Shown: positions 1 through 7,088 of the stretch, in pieces
How the letters are laid out: the number at the start of each line of letters is the position of its first letter
Position numbering within the stretch: the first letter of the stretch is position 1
Notes under the pieces: model-generated
The model's input: only the letters and a program-made list of their open reading frames with translations
What the model was told of the DNA's origin: nothing
The model's database searches: none
Source of the DNA: Methanosarcinales archaeon
GTDB taxonomy: Archaea > Halobacteriota > Methanosarcinia > Methanotrichales > Methanotrichaceae
DNA length: 10,087 bases
Direction: 5' to 3'
Assembly: GCA_013415595.1 (NCBI GenBank)
Contig: JAAEEW010000238.1
Location: forward strand, 1-10,087
Program-made: the position numbers and the translations under genes

Positions 1-120
1 CATGGCGAGGAATCCTTTTAGAGTTAGTTGTCGGGTAACCGCAAACGGTGGGGTGCTTTGGTGCTCAGGCCGGTCTGGAAATGGCATTAGGCTGCGATCC
101 TGGCGTCACTGCTGGCTCTC

Positions 121-2226
121 ATGATGAGGGTGTACGCCGGAGCCGGCGTCATTCTAAACGGCCCCATTTTGATATTCAACTACGACCCTTACTACCACAT
201 TCGCCGAATAGTCTTCACCGTCCACAATTTTCCCCGCGTCCTGTGGTTCGACTCCTACCTGGACTATCCCCAGGGAATGGAGCTGACCTGGCCTCCCTTC
301 TTCGACCAGCTGGCTGCGGCCCTGGCCCTGATCGTGGGCGCGGAGAGCCAGCGGGGAATCGAGATGGCCACTGCCCTCCTGCCTCCCCTGCTGGGGGCCG
401 CCACCGTGCTGGTGGTCTATGTGATGGTGCGGGAGGTCCAGGACGAGCGGGCCGGAGCCCTGGCCGCCCTCCTGACTGCCATCTCCCCCTACTTCCTGCT
501 TTACACCTCGTTCGGAGAGTCTGACCACCACAGCCTGGAGGCCCTGCTCATGTCCGGGGTGGTGGCCCTTCAGGCGGTGGCCCTCTCCAGAAAGCGCCCG
601 GGCTGGTTCATTGCCGCCGGGGCCCTGATGGCCCTGATCGCCTACACCTGGCTGGGGGCGGCCATCTACTTCGGGATAATACTGCTTTACGCCGTGGTCC
701 AGATCGCCCTGGACCTGAGGGCCGGGCGGTCCTCCCGGGAGTTCCTCCGGTCCATGCTGCTGGCCCTGGGGACGGCCCTGGTGCTCATGCTCCCCTTCAG
801 CAACCAGGCCTGGATGTGGCCGTCCTTCGCCTCCCTGCTCACCTACGCCGGCGTCCTCCTCTTCACCTACGCCCTCTCCCTGGCCCTGCGGGGACGGGCT
901 CCCTGGTACGCCCTGCCCCTGTCCCTGGCCGCCCTGGCTGCCGGCTCCTTTCTCCTGGCCGTCCTGCTGGACCGGCAGATGGGGGTGCTGGGCGGGGCGC
1001 ATCGTCTGGCCCTCTCCACCCTGGAGTACCTGTTCGTGGGCCAGATGGTGGGAAGAATTGCCGAGGCCCAGCCCCTGATAGGCTACATCAGCCTGGCCTC
1101 CTTCCTGGGCGCCACCCTGCTGCTATTCATCCTGGGGGTCCTGGCCATGCTGAGGGCGATGGCCCAGAGGGGGGCGAGCAGAGGTCAGATCCTCTTCCTG
1201 ATGTGGATGGTCTCCACCCTGATCCTCACCCTGGGGCAGGCCAGGTTCCTCTACCTGCTGTCGGTCAGCACCGCGGTCATGACTGCCGTTTTGTTCTGTG
1301 CCGCAGCCAGGGGCCTCAGAAGCAGGATGGGAAGGCCGGCCCCGGCTGTGGCCGTCTCCCTGATCCTGCTGGCCTTGCTGGTGGTTCCCCAGGCCCTGCT
1401 GGCCATCTCCGCCCCCGAGCTGCAGCCTCCCATCGCCGGAGACTGGTACGATTCCCTGGTCTGGCTGAAGGCCAACACCCCCCGGACCAGCTTCTACGAC
1501 GACCCCGCGATGCGCCCTGAGTACGGGATCATGAGCTGGTGGGACTTTGGCAACTGGATACTCTACGTCTCAGAGCGCCCGGTGGTGGCCAACAACTTCC
1601 AGACCGGGGTGATGGACGCGGACCGCTTCTTCCTGTCGAACAGCGAGGCCGACGCCTCGGCGGTCATGGACGCCCGCATGGCCCGCTACGTGATCACCGA
1701 CTGGGAGCTGATCTACAAGAAGTTCCCGGCCCTGGCCAACTGGCTGGAAATCGATCCCGACGACTACATCGGCTACCAGAGCACCGATTACTTCACCAAG
1801 GTGGTGATCAAGGACCCCATGAAGAACACCACCCTGGCCCAGCTTCACCTCTACGACTGCATCGGCATGGGCCGGTACCGGCTGATCTACGAGTCCGGCA
1901 CCTACCTGGGGGAGGAGCCCCCCTCCAGCCGGGTCAAGATCTTCGAGTACCTGCCCGGAGCGGTGATCGAGGGGACCACATCCTCCACCGAGCCGGTGGA
2001 GGCCTTCCTGGCCATGGAGTCCAACCAGGGCCGGGCTTTCTACTACTACAACTACGGAGTGCCGGTGGACGGCTGGTACCAGATCCAGGTGCCCTACAGC
2101 ACACAGGCCAGGTACGACACCAGGGCCACCGGCAGCTACCAGGTCATATCCAACGGCCGGGTGCAGAAGATAAACGTGAGCGAAGAAGACGTCTTGAAGG
2201 GAAATAGCGTTATTCTCCACTTCTGA
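121..2226 (+). CDS. aglB: AglB/STT3-type oligosaccharyltransferase, N-terminus uncertain
   Basis: Membrane enzyme that transfers a lipid-linked glycan to Asn in N-X-S/T sequons on the outer face of the cytoplasmic membrane. Counting from the ATG at 121 (701 aa), the hydrophobic N-terminal part runs to about residue 428 and a soluble C-terminal domain follows. STT3 hallmarks are all present: the first acidic metal-binding motif D22-P-Y-Y-H, the second acidic site at D135-H-H, an external-loop RIAE motif ending in E315 (the TIxE-like site), the sequon-binding WWDFG at 473-477 (WWDYG in most homologues), and a DK-like segment from D527 to K533/K534. The start is doubtful. The codons before 121 (91-120) encode a hydrophobic stretch that looks like transmembrane helix 1, but an in-frame TAG at 88-90 blocks extension, and no Shine-Dalgarno precedes ATG 121. 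Family assignment is firm; the 5' end is not. It is convergent with galT and probably not part of the glycogen locus. Confidence 0.93.
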   Translation: MMRVYAGAGVILNGPILIFNYDPYYHIRRIVFTVHNFPRVLWFDSYLDYPQGMELTWPPFFDQLAAALALIVGAESQRGIEMATALLPPLLGAATVLVVYVMVREVQDERAGALAALLTAISPYFLLYTSFGESDHHSLEALLMSGVVALQAVALSRKRPGWFIAAGALMALIAYTWLGAAIYFGIILLYAVVQIALDLRAGRSSREFLRSMLLALGTALVLMLPFSNQAWMWPSFASLLTYAGVLLFTYALSLALRGRAPWYALPLSLAALAAGSFLLAVLLDRQMGVLGGAHRLALSTLEYLFVGQMVGRIAEAQPLIGYISLASFLGATLLLFILGVLAMLRAMAQRGASRGQILFLMWMVSTLILTLGQARFLYLLSVSTAVMTAVLFCAAARGLRSRMGRPAPAVAVSLILLALLVVPQALLAISAPELQPPIAGDWYDSLVWLKANTPRTSFYDDPAMRPEYGIMSWWDFGNWILYVSERPVVANNFQTGVMDADRFFLSNSEADASAVMDARMARYVITDWELIYKKFPALANWLEIDPDDYIGYQSTDYFTKVVIKDPMKNTTLAQLHLYDCIGMGRYRLIYESGTYLGEEPPSSRVKIFEYLPGAVIEGTTSSTEPVEAFLAMESNQGRAFYYYNYGVPVDGWYQIQVPYSTQARYDTRATGSYQVISNGRVQKINVSEEDVLKGNSVILHF

Positions 2227-2262
2227 TCACACCCGTTGCCTGGGGATCAGAGGCCTTCATGC

Positions 2263-2273
2263 TTTTGAAAAAA
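2263..2273. terminator. Possible T-rich terminators between convergent genes
   Basis: The 54-base gap between the STT3 stop (2224-2226) and the galT stop (2281-2283, minus strand) holds TTTT at 2263-2266 for the plus-strand gene. It also holds an A6 run at 2268-2273, which reads as T6 on the minus strand seven bases past the galT stop. Short T-runs of this kind can end transcription in archaea. There is no convincing hairpin, so this is a weak call made from position and composition only. Confidence 0.3.
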
Positions 2274-2280
2274 TAGATTC

Positions 2281-3246
2281 TCAAGCGTCTAGCAGGTCGA
2301 TGGCCGCCTGCTCCGGGGGCACGGTGTTAATGCAGATGCCGGTGTTCTTCTCGAAGCCCGCCATCTTGCTCAAGACCGGCTGGATGCGGATGTTGAGGTG
2401 GTAGCCTTCGGAGAGCTGGTAGATCATGAGGTTGTAGGGCGGGTCCTTCAGCAGTCGGGAAAGCCTTCCCAGGCCTTCTCCCATGATCTGTGCCAGGCTC
2501 TCGCACCTCTCCCGGTCCAGCTCTTCCAGGTCTCCGTAATGCCGGCGGGGCAGTATCCAGGTCTCGTAGGGGCTCTGGGAGAAGAAGGGGGCCAGCAAGA
2601 TCCAGTCCCGGTTGCCGGCCACCAGACGGGGCGAGGAGCTCTCCCGGTCCGCCACGGCGCAGTAGGGGCAGGACGGCCAGGAGGCCATGGCCTCTCGCTC
2701 CCTCATCAGCAGGGGCGGGAGCAGGGGAAGAGCAATCAGCTGGCTGTGGGTGTGGCTCAGGGAGGCCCCCGCCTCCCGCCCCCAGTTCTTGAATATGGAG
2801 ACGAACCTGACATCAGGCATTTTTTTGTAGTGAATGTAGCGGTCCCTGTAGACCCCCACCAGCCGCTGCATTTGCTCTTCGGAGAAGCCGGCCGGGCTCT
2901 TTCCGTGCTCCGGGGACTCGATGATGACCTCGTGGTATCCCCTGCCCCGGAGGGCTGTCCAGTCCGCCGTGGCCGGGGCCGGGTCGGGGACCATGGCCGG
3001 GTAGAGGTTGGGAAACGCCCTGGCGAACCATCCTCGCACCCGCTCCTCCCCGTCGGCGCAGACCCCGTCCTCCCGGTAGACGGCCGTCGCCGGCGGGGTC
3101 ATCTCCTCGTTTCCGGGACAAAAGGGGCACTTGCCCGTGGACTTCTCCTTCGCTCCTGCGGCCTGGAAGTCGGAGGGCCTCTTCTGGCGCTCGCTGGCGA
3201 TGACGCAGTACTCCTGCAAGAAGTAGTGGCGTCTCAGCTCTGGAAT
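2281..3246 (-). CDS. galT: GalT-family hexose-1-phosphate uridylyltransferase, ATT start
   Basis: HIT-superfamily nucleotidyltransferase that should exchange UMP between UDP-glucose and galactose-1-phosphate (Leloir pathway) through a uridylyl-His intermediate. With the ATT at 3246-3244 as start it has 321 aa, a normal family length, and begins MPELRRHYFL, close to the usual GalT opening 'MPELRKDP'. Seen: N-terminal CPFC zinc site (C40, C43), 'NRDWILLAPFFSQSPYETWILP' region (about 212-233), and a catalytic-type HTHSQ at 165-169 (H167 probable nucleophile; usually HPHxQ). A second CPYC lies at 193-196. The C-terminal HWHxE-like segment reads YHLNIRI (282-288). The first 13 bases overlap the GT4 gene, and a strong GGAGGT lies six bases upstream of the ATT. 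No ATG, GTG or TTG fits better: the first in-frame ATG upstream would overlap GT4 by about 330 bases. Related ADP-glucose phosphorylases are an alternative, given the glycogen context. Confidence 0.88.
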   Translation of the reverse strand: MPELRRHYFLQEYCVIASERQKRPSDFQAAGAKEKSTGKCPFCPGNEEMTPPATAVYREDGVCADGEERVRGWFARAFPNLYPAMVPDPAPATADWTALRGRGYHEVIIESPEHGKSPAGFSEEQMQRLVGVYRDRYIHYKKMPDVRFVSIFKNWGREAGASLSHTHSQLIALPLLPPLLMREREAMASWPSCPYCAVADRESSSPRLVAGNRDWILLAPFFSQSPYETWILPRRHYGDLEELDRERCESLAQIMGEGLGRLSRLLKDPPYNLMIYQLSEGYHLNIRIQPVLSKMAGFEKNTGICINTVPPEQAAIDLLDA

Positions 3247-4460
3247 CCTGCGACCTCCCTGTAGATCTCCAGGGTCTCTTCCGCGGCCCGGCGCCAGGTG
3301 AACATCTCCAGGCCCCTGGCCCTGGCGTTCCTGCCCCACTCCTTCAGACGGTCCATGTCCTGCAGGGCCAGGTCGATTCCCCAGGCGATGTCGGCGGGGT
3401 CCCGGGGGTTGACGTGCACCCCTGTGGGACGCTCTTTGCCCGGGTTCTCCACGATCTCCCTCAGGCCGCTGATGCCGCTGGCCCCGATCACCGCCGGCTT
3501 TTCCATGGCCGCCGCCTCCAGGGCCACGATGCCGAAGGGCTCGTAGAGGGAGGGGAAGACGCACAGGTCGGCCAGGGCGTAGTGGTACATCTTGGCCTCC
3601 CGGTCCAGGAAGTCGGTGACCAGGGTCACCCCGCCCAGGCGTTCCAGCGCCTCCCGGACCCGGCTCTCCAGGGTCCCCCGGCCCACGATCAGGAGCCTGG
3701 CCCGGGGGTGCCTCTCCCGGATGAGGGGCAGGGCCTCCAGCAACTGGCTGACCCCCTTGACCGGCTCCAGGCGGCCCAGGAAGAGCACCACCCGGTCCTC
3801 AGGGGAGATGCCGTAGCGGGAGCGAAGTTCATCCAGCCGCTCCTGCTTGATGGAGGCCGGGTTGAGGGCCCGGTAGTCCACCCCATGGTAGCAGACCCGG
3901 ATCTTATCCTCGTCCACTCCCAGGTCGGCAAGCTCCTCTTTCATGGCCTGGGAGACGGTGATCACCGCGTCGGCCAGCCGGGCCCCCCTGAGCTCCAGGT
4001 TCACCAGCTGGGGGTTGGGGTGATCGGAACGGCCGGCCTCCAGGCTGTGCACGTGGAAGATCAGGGGCAGTCCCTTCCTCTTCACCGCCAGGCCGGCGGG
4101 CAGTCCCAGCCAGTCGTGGGCCACGCAGACGTCGTAGGGCCCGTTCTCCAGGATGCGAGACGCAGCAAGCTGATTGTAGCTCAGAAGGTCTGTCAGCAGA
4201 TCCAGCCCCTCTCCCCAGGACAGGGTCTCCGGCGAGAAGAAGACCTCCAGGGCGTCTCGCATGGAGACCGGGTTCTCCCGAAATGCGGTTATGCCCCGGC
4301 TGGTCTGCCTCCTCTTGAGGTCGCCGTCCCCCAGCGTGAAGACCGATACCTTGTTGTCCATGGCCGCCAGCTCCCTGGATATCGAATCGACGTACACCCC
4401 CAGCCCGCCGTAAACCTGGGGCGGAAACTCGGTGCTCAGATAGGCTATCTTCATCCCCAT
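3234..4460 (-). CDS. GT4-family glycosyltransferase, glycogen synthase-like
   Basis: GT-B fold glycosyltransferase of 408 aa that retains the anomeric configuration of a nucleotide-sugar donor, most likely building or extending an alpha-glucan from ADP- or UDP-glucose. The N-terminal Rossmann domain opens with STEFPPQVYGGLG, whose GGLG (18-21) matches the donor-binding glycine loop of GlgA-like enzymes. The acceptor domain carries FHVHS and VITVSQAMKEEL. The second domain begins around VVLFLGRLEPVKG and contains the E-x7-E motif EPFGIVALE (307-315), typical of GT4/GT5. GGTGAT at 4469-4464 lies three bases before ATG 4460; a second ATG at 4454 would give 406 aa. It lies 55 bases after the GT3-like gene, with an AT-rich island between, and overlaps galT by 13 bases. 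True donor and acceptor cannot be told from sequence, and a cell-surface glycan role remains possible. Confidence 0.88.
   Translation of the reverse strand: MGMKIAYLSTEFPPQVYGGLGVYVDSISRELAAMDNKVSVFTLGDGDLKRRQTSRGITAFRENPVSMRDALEVFFSPETLSWGEGLDLLTDLLSYNQLAASRILENGPYDVCVAHDWLGLPAGLAVKRKGLPLIFHVHSLEAGRSDHPNPQLVNLELRGARLADAVITVSQAMKEELADLGVDEDKIRVCYHGVDYRALNPASIKQERLDELRSRYGISPEDRVVLFLGRLEPVKGVSQLLEALPLIRERHPRARLLIVGRGTLESRVREALERLGGVTLVTDFLDREAKMYHYALADLCVFPSLYEPFGIVALEAAAMEKPAVIGASGISGLREIVENPGKERPTGVHVNPRDPADIAWGIDLALQDMDRLKEWGRNARARGLEMFTWRRAAEETLEIYREVAGFQS
3252..3260 (-). promoter_or_regulatory. Ribosome binding site deciding the galT start
   Basis: On the minus strand the sequence AGGGAGGTC lies inside the last codons of the GT4 gene. 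GGAGGT (3258-3253) is separated by six bases from ATT at 3246-3244. This is the only strong Shine-Dalgarno match near the point where galT homology begins, and it is why the ATT was chosen as start. It implies translation of galT from the GT4 transcript, probably coupled to GT4 termination. Confidence 0.6.
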
Positions 4461-4515
4461 TTCATCACCACTGCTGATAATATTAGTAATAAAAATAATA
4501 TGTTTTGGCGAGCCC
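4461..4515 (-). promoter_or_regulatory. AT-rich intergenic island: probable GT4 promoter and upstream terminator
   Basis: The 55-base gap is strikingly AT-rich compared with the surrounding genes. On the minus strand ATATTAT occurs twice (4501-4495 and 4483-4477), and TTTTT sits at 4495-4491. The first ATATTAT as TATA box would place a start near 4472, leaving a leader of about 12 bases that contains the GGTGAT ribosome site at 4469-4464. The T-run could also end transcription of the GT3-like gene. GT4-galT may therefore be partly independent of the genes upstream. Inferred from composition and spacing. Confidence 0.45.
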
Positions 4516-6303
4516 TCATACCACCAGGTGGCGGTAGTACTCCAGGACCGGCTCTTCCCAGTTCATGTGCCTGGCCAGGGAGAAGGACTCCTCGCACAGC
4601 AGGCGGTACTTGACCTGGTCGTTGATGTAGTTCCAGGTGAAGTAGTCCATGGCCAGGGCGTAGTCCAGGACGGTCTCGCTCATGTTGGACTCGATGTTGT
4701 CCACCACGATCACCCCGCCCATGCCCCGCACCAGACGCTTGACCTTCTTCAGGGCGTCGCTAAAGCCGCAGGCTCGGCTGACAATGCTTGGGGTCCCCTC
4801 CCGACCGGCCTCCAGGCCGGTAAGCAAGAAGGGCTCGTACTGGGAGGGGAAGACCCCGGCTATGCATCCGGCCATGATCTCGTCGGCGGTCATGTTCAGC
4901 CCCCCGTCGTTCCTGTTCACCCACTGGGGGTAGAGGGCGGCGGAGACGGCTCTGTTCCCGGAGATGAGCCTCTTTACGTCCAGGCCCCTCTCCACTATCA
5001 TCTGGAAGAGGCGGTTCTCCTCCCACACCAGCACTTCCGGGGTGAGGTTCACCGGGAAGCCCTCGGGAAGCTTATCCTGGGGCTTTGGCCCGTGGGCGGT
5101 GATGAGCAGGCAGACGATCTTGGTCTCCTCGGCAAACCGCTGTCCCATGATGCGGTACTTGAGGAGGTGGTCTTGCAGGACCAGGGCGTCCAGGAGCTGG
5201 GGGTAGCCTTTGTTCTCGATCTCCGTGCGGGAGATGGTGAATATGGGCAGGATGGTCTCCGGGTTGATCTTCTCCCCGCCGTAGAGCTTGTGCAGGTTCT
5301 CGGAGAGGAAGCTCTGGATCCTGGCCCGGCAGCGGTCCTTCTTGTCCCAGTCGATCTCGTCCGTCTCCACCACCACCCCGTTCCTGACCACTATGCCCTT
5401 CAGGTCCAGGAAGAGCATGGCCTCCTTCATGGTGGAGTCTCCGACGAAGGTGACCACGTCGGCGTAGCGGGCCAGCTTCTCCAGGGAGGCGAAGGCCACC
5501 GGGGTGCCCGGGACCCACTTCTTCTGGTTCCTGGCGATCATCTCCAGGGACTTGTGTCCCGCCGCCCTGCCCGGGGTGGTGGCATGGAGGGTGGCCATGG
5601 TGCGAACGGGGACTCCCATGGCCTTCAGCCTGGCGATGGCGTAAAAGAGGCCGAACTCGTGGCAGTGCAGGGAGACCCTCATCTTGGGGAGGACCGACCG
5701 GGCGAAGTCGGAGACCGCCTGGTCCGCGTACTTCTCGGCGTGCTCGTCAGACAGCCTCACCAGGGCCCGCACCGTCTCGGATACGGCGTGGGAGAGGCCC
5801 AGGTAGTGGGTGTACTCCATGCCGTTGCTCAGGTGCTCGTAGGTCATGGAGTCCAAGCCCACCAGCTTCCAGGCGTCGCTCTTGATGGCGTTGTTGAGGG
5901 TCATGTCCTGGCCCTCCCGCTTGGTGATGCAGCTATCGTAGTAGTTGGTGTTGAAGAGCAGGTAACCCACCGGCACGTCGTGGATCACCTTCTGGCAGGT
6001 CTGAAGCTCGATTCCCCCCCTTCGCAGGATGGAAAGGGCGGCCTCCAGCTCCGGCCCCATGTTCAGCTCTTCGAAATCGGAAATGTCGGTGACCCGCTGC
6101 TTGCCCTTGTTCCAGTCCGATCCCGGGGTGGGGTAGTAGGGTCCGGCCACCAGGATCTTGAGGTTGTCGTCGATCTTTCCCATCTTGAGCAGACGGGCCA
6201 GGGTGCGGGCTTCGGCGTCGATGACGTTCCAGATGCCGCCCATCTTGTTGGAGATGGGGCCGCCCTCCTCACCGGCCAGGATAATCCATCGTTGGGTCAT
6301 CAT
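4516..6303 (-). CDS. Eukaryotic-type (GT3-like) glycogen synthase
   Basis: About 595 aa, resembling the animal/fungal glycogen synthase family (GT3), which adds glucose from UDP-glucose to the non-reducing ends of glycogen. N-terminal SNKMGGIWNV (18-27) matches the eukaryotic 'NKVGGIYTV' donor loop, and LVAGPYYP follows. HCHEFG (from H213) corresponds to HFHEW, and TLHATTPGR (H240) to TTHATLLGR. The second domain has FTISRTEIENKGYPQLLDAL, like 'GRYEFSNKG'. It also has GVFPSQYEPFLLTGLE, with the two catalytic glutamates at E490 and E498. The C-terminal arginine-rich helix that mediates glucose-6-phosphate control in eukaryotic enzymes is not evident. Start chosen at the first of two adjacent ATGs (6303 or 6300); GAGG overlapping the KaiC stop gives a plausible ribosome site. 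It starts eight bases after the KaiC-like gene, so the two are very likely co-transcribed. Donor specificity is inferred. Confidence 0.88.
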   Translation of the reverse strand: MMTQRWIILAGEEGGPISNKMGGIWNVIDAEARTLARLLKMGKIDDNLKILVAGPYYPTPGSDWNKGKQRVTDISDFEELNMGPELEAALSILRRGGIELQTCQKVIHDVPVGYLLFNTNYYDSCITKREGQDMTLNNAIKSDAWKLVGLDSMTYEHLSNGMEYTHYLGLSHAVSETVRALVRLSDEHAEKYADQAVSDFARSVLPKMRVSLHCHEFGLFYAIARLKAMGVPVRTMATLHATTPGRAAGHKSLEMIARNQKKWVPGTPVAFASLEKLARYADVVTFVGDSTMKEAMLFLDLKGIVVRNGVVVETDEIDWDKKDRCRARIQSFLSENLHKLYGGEKINPETILPIFTISRTEIENKGYPQLLDALVLQDHLLKYRIMGQRFAEETKIVCLLITAHGPKPQDKLPEGFPVNLTPEVLVWEENRLFQMIVERGLDVKRLISGNRAVSAALYPQWVNRNDGGLNMTADEIMAGCIAGVFPSQYEPFLLTGLEAGREGTPSIVSRACGFSDALKKVKRLVRGMGGVIVVDNIESNMSETVLDYALAMDYFTWNYINDQVKYRLLCEESFSLARHMNWEEPVLEYYRHLVV

Positions 6304-6311
6304 AAAAAGCC

Positions 6312-7088
6312 TCAGGGGTAGGGCGACAGGGCCGATACCACCATGCCGTCGTCGGATATGTCCAGCACCCTGATGCTGTTGGAGATCTTCGAGCCCCGCA
6401 TCTTCATTATGTGAATGGACCGGACCAGAGTGTTTCCGATCAGCTCCCTCTTCAGGATGGTACAGGAGTCGGCTCCGTACTCCAGCATCTGGTTCATTCC
6501 AAATGCCGTGCCGATGGTTATGACCGAGGTGACGCCGCCGGCCCGCAGGGTTCCGAAGAGGTCGTCTGCCAGGGACCGGACCTTGAATGGGGACTCGACA
6601 GCGGTGAAGAAGGCCATCAGGTCGTCGATGAAGACCCTTTTCGGCTTCTCCTCCTTGATCTTTCGCTCCACCAGCTTTCGGAAGTTCATCAGGAACTCCA
6701 CCGGGTCCACGTCGATGCTCTTCTGGAGTCTCAGGGTGGGGTCGGTGACGTCCACCACAGAGAGCATATTCTGGTCCTCCATCTTCCACAGGTCCCAGCG
6801 GAAGGATGAGTAGATCTCTCGCTTGAGGGACTCTGAACTCTCCGACGGAGTTATGATCATACATTTTTCGCCGTTCTGGACGCCGTAGTAAATGAACTGG
6901 GTGGCAAAGACGGTCTTTCCTGTGCCTGAACCACCGGTCACGGTGTTGACGGTCCCTTCGTTAAAACCACCGCTCACCAGATCGTCAAACCCCGGAACTC
7001 CGGATTTGACCCTGGAAAACACCTTCATCATATCATCTGGCGAACGCCCGACACTCGTCTCTACCACTCGCTTGCCCTCCAAGATCAT
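6312..7088 (-). CDS. Single-domain KaiC-like RecA-superfamily ATPase
   Basis: 258 aa, one KaiC/RadA-type domain. It starts with a typical KaiC lead-in, VKSGVPGFDDLVSGGF (27-42), then Walker A GGSGTGKT (52-59), and Walker B RVFIDDL with D155/D156. It ends in the family signature MKMRGSKISNSIR (229-241). Archaeal proteins of this kind bind ATP, often form hexamers and are thought to be signalling or regulatory; most have no proven role. The position of the paired catalytic glutamates of KaiC reads SE (S82, E83). ATG 7088 is preceded by no Shine-Dalgarno but by a TATA-like element about 26 bases upstream, which fits a leaderless mRNA. As first gene of the synthetic arm and divergent from the amylase, it is a candidate controller of glycogen turnover (inference). 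Upstream extension of the frame runs antisense through the amylase gene and is spurious. Confidence 0.9.
   Translation of the reverse strand: MILEGKRVVETSVGRSPDDMMKVFSRVKSGVPGFDDLVSGGFNEGTVNTVTGGSGTGKTVFATQFIYYGVQNGEKCMIITPSESSESLKREIYSSFRWDLWKMEDQNMLSVVDVTDPTLRLQKSIDVDPVEFLMNFRKLVERKIKEEKPKRVFIDDLMAFFTAVESPFKVRSLADDLFGTLRAGGVTSVITIGTAFGMNQMLEYGADSCTILKRELIGNTLVRSIHIMKMRGSKISNSIRVLDISDDGMVVSALSPYP

Noticed and set aside
88..90. In-frame TAG in the STT3 gene read as pyrrolysine
   Set aside because: The residues before it are not hydrophobic or STT3-like, and no pyl genes are in view; a one-base indel explains the region better.
154..1002. 282-codon minus-strand frame opposite STT3
   Set aside because: Gly/Gln/Pro-rich antisense shadow with no motifs; the plus strand has clear STT3 motifs.
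2820..2826. Run of seven T (A7 on the coding strand) inside galT as a slippage site
   Set aside because: The frame is intact on both sides and encodes conserved KKMPDV; nothing suggests programmed frameshifting.
3247..3564. Upstream ATG (3564) as galT start
   Set aside because: It would overlap the GT4 coding region by about 330 bases, and the added residues are Arg/Gly/Pro-rich shadow sequence; GalT homology begins at the ATT codon.
4528..6321. A 597-codon open frame on the plus strand, opposite the GT3-like synthase
   Set aside because: Its translation is low-complexity (Gly/Val/Leu/His rich) with no family motifs, as expected for the antisense of a GC3-rich gene; the minus-strand reading has unmistakable glycosyltransferase motifs.
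6304..6864. Extension of the GT3-like synthase to an upstream ATG at 6864
   Set aside because: The added stretch overlaps the KaiC-like gene and resembles no glycosyltransferase; homology starts at MMTQRWIILAGEE.
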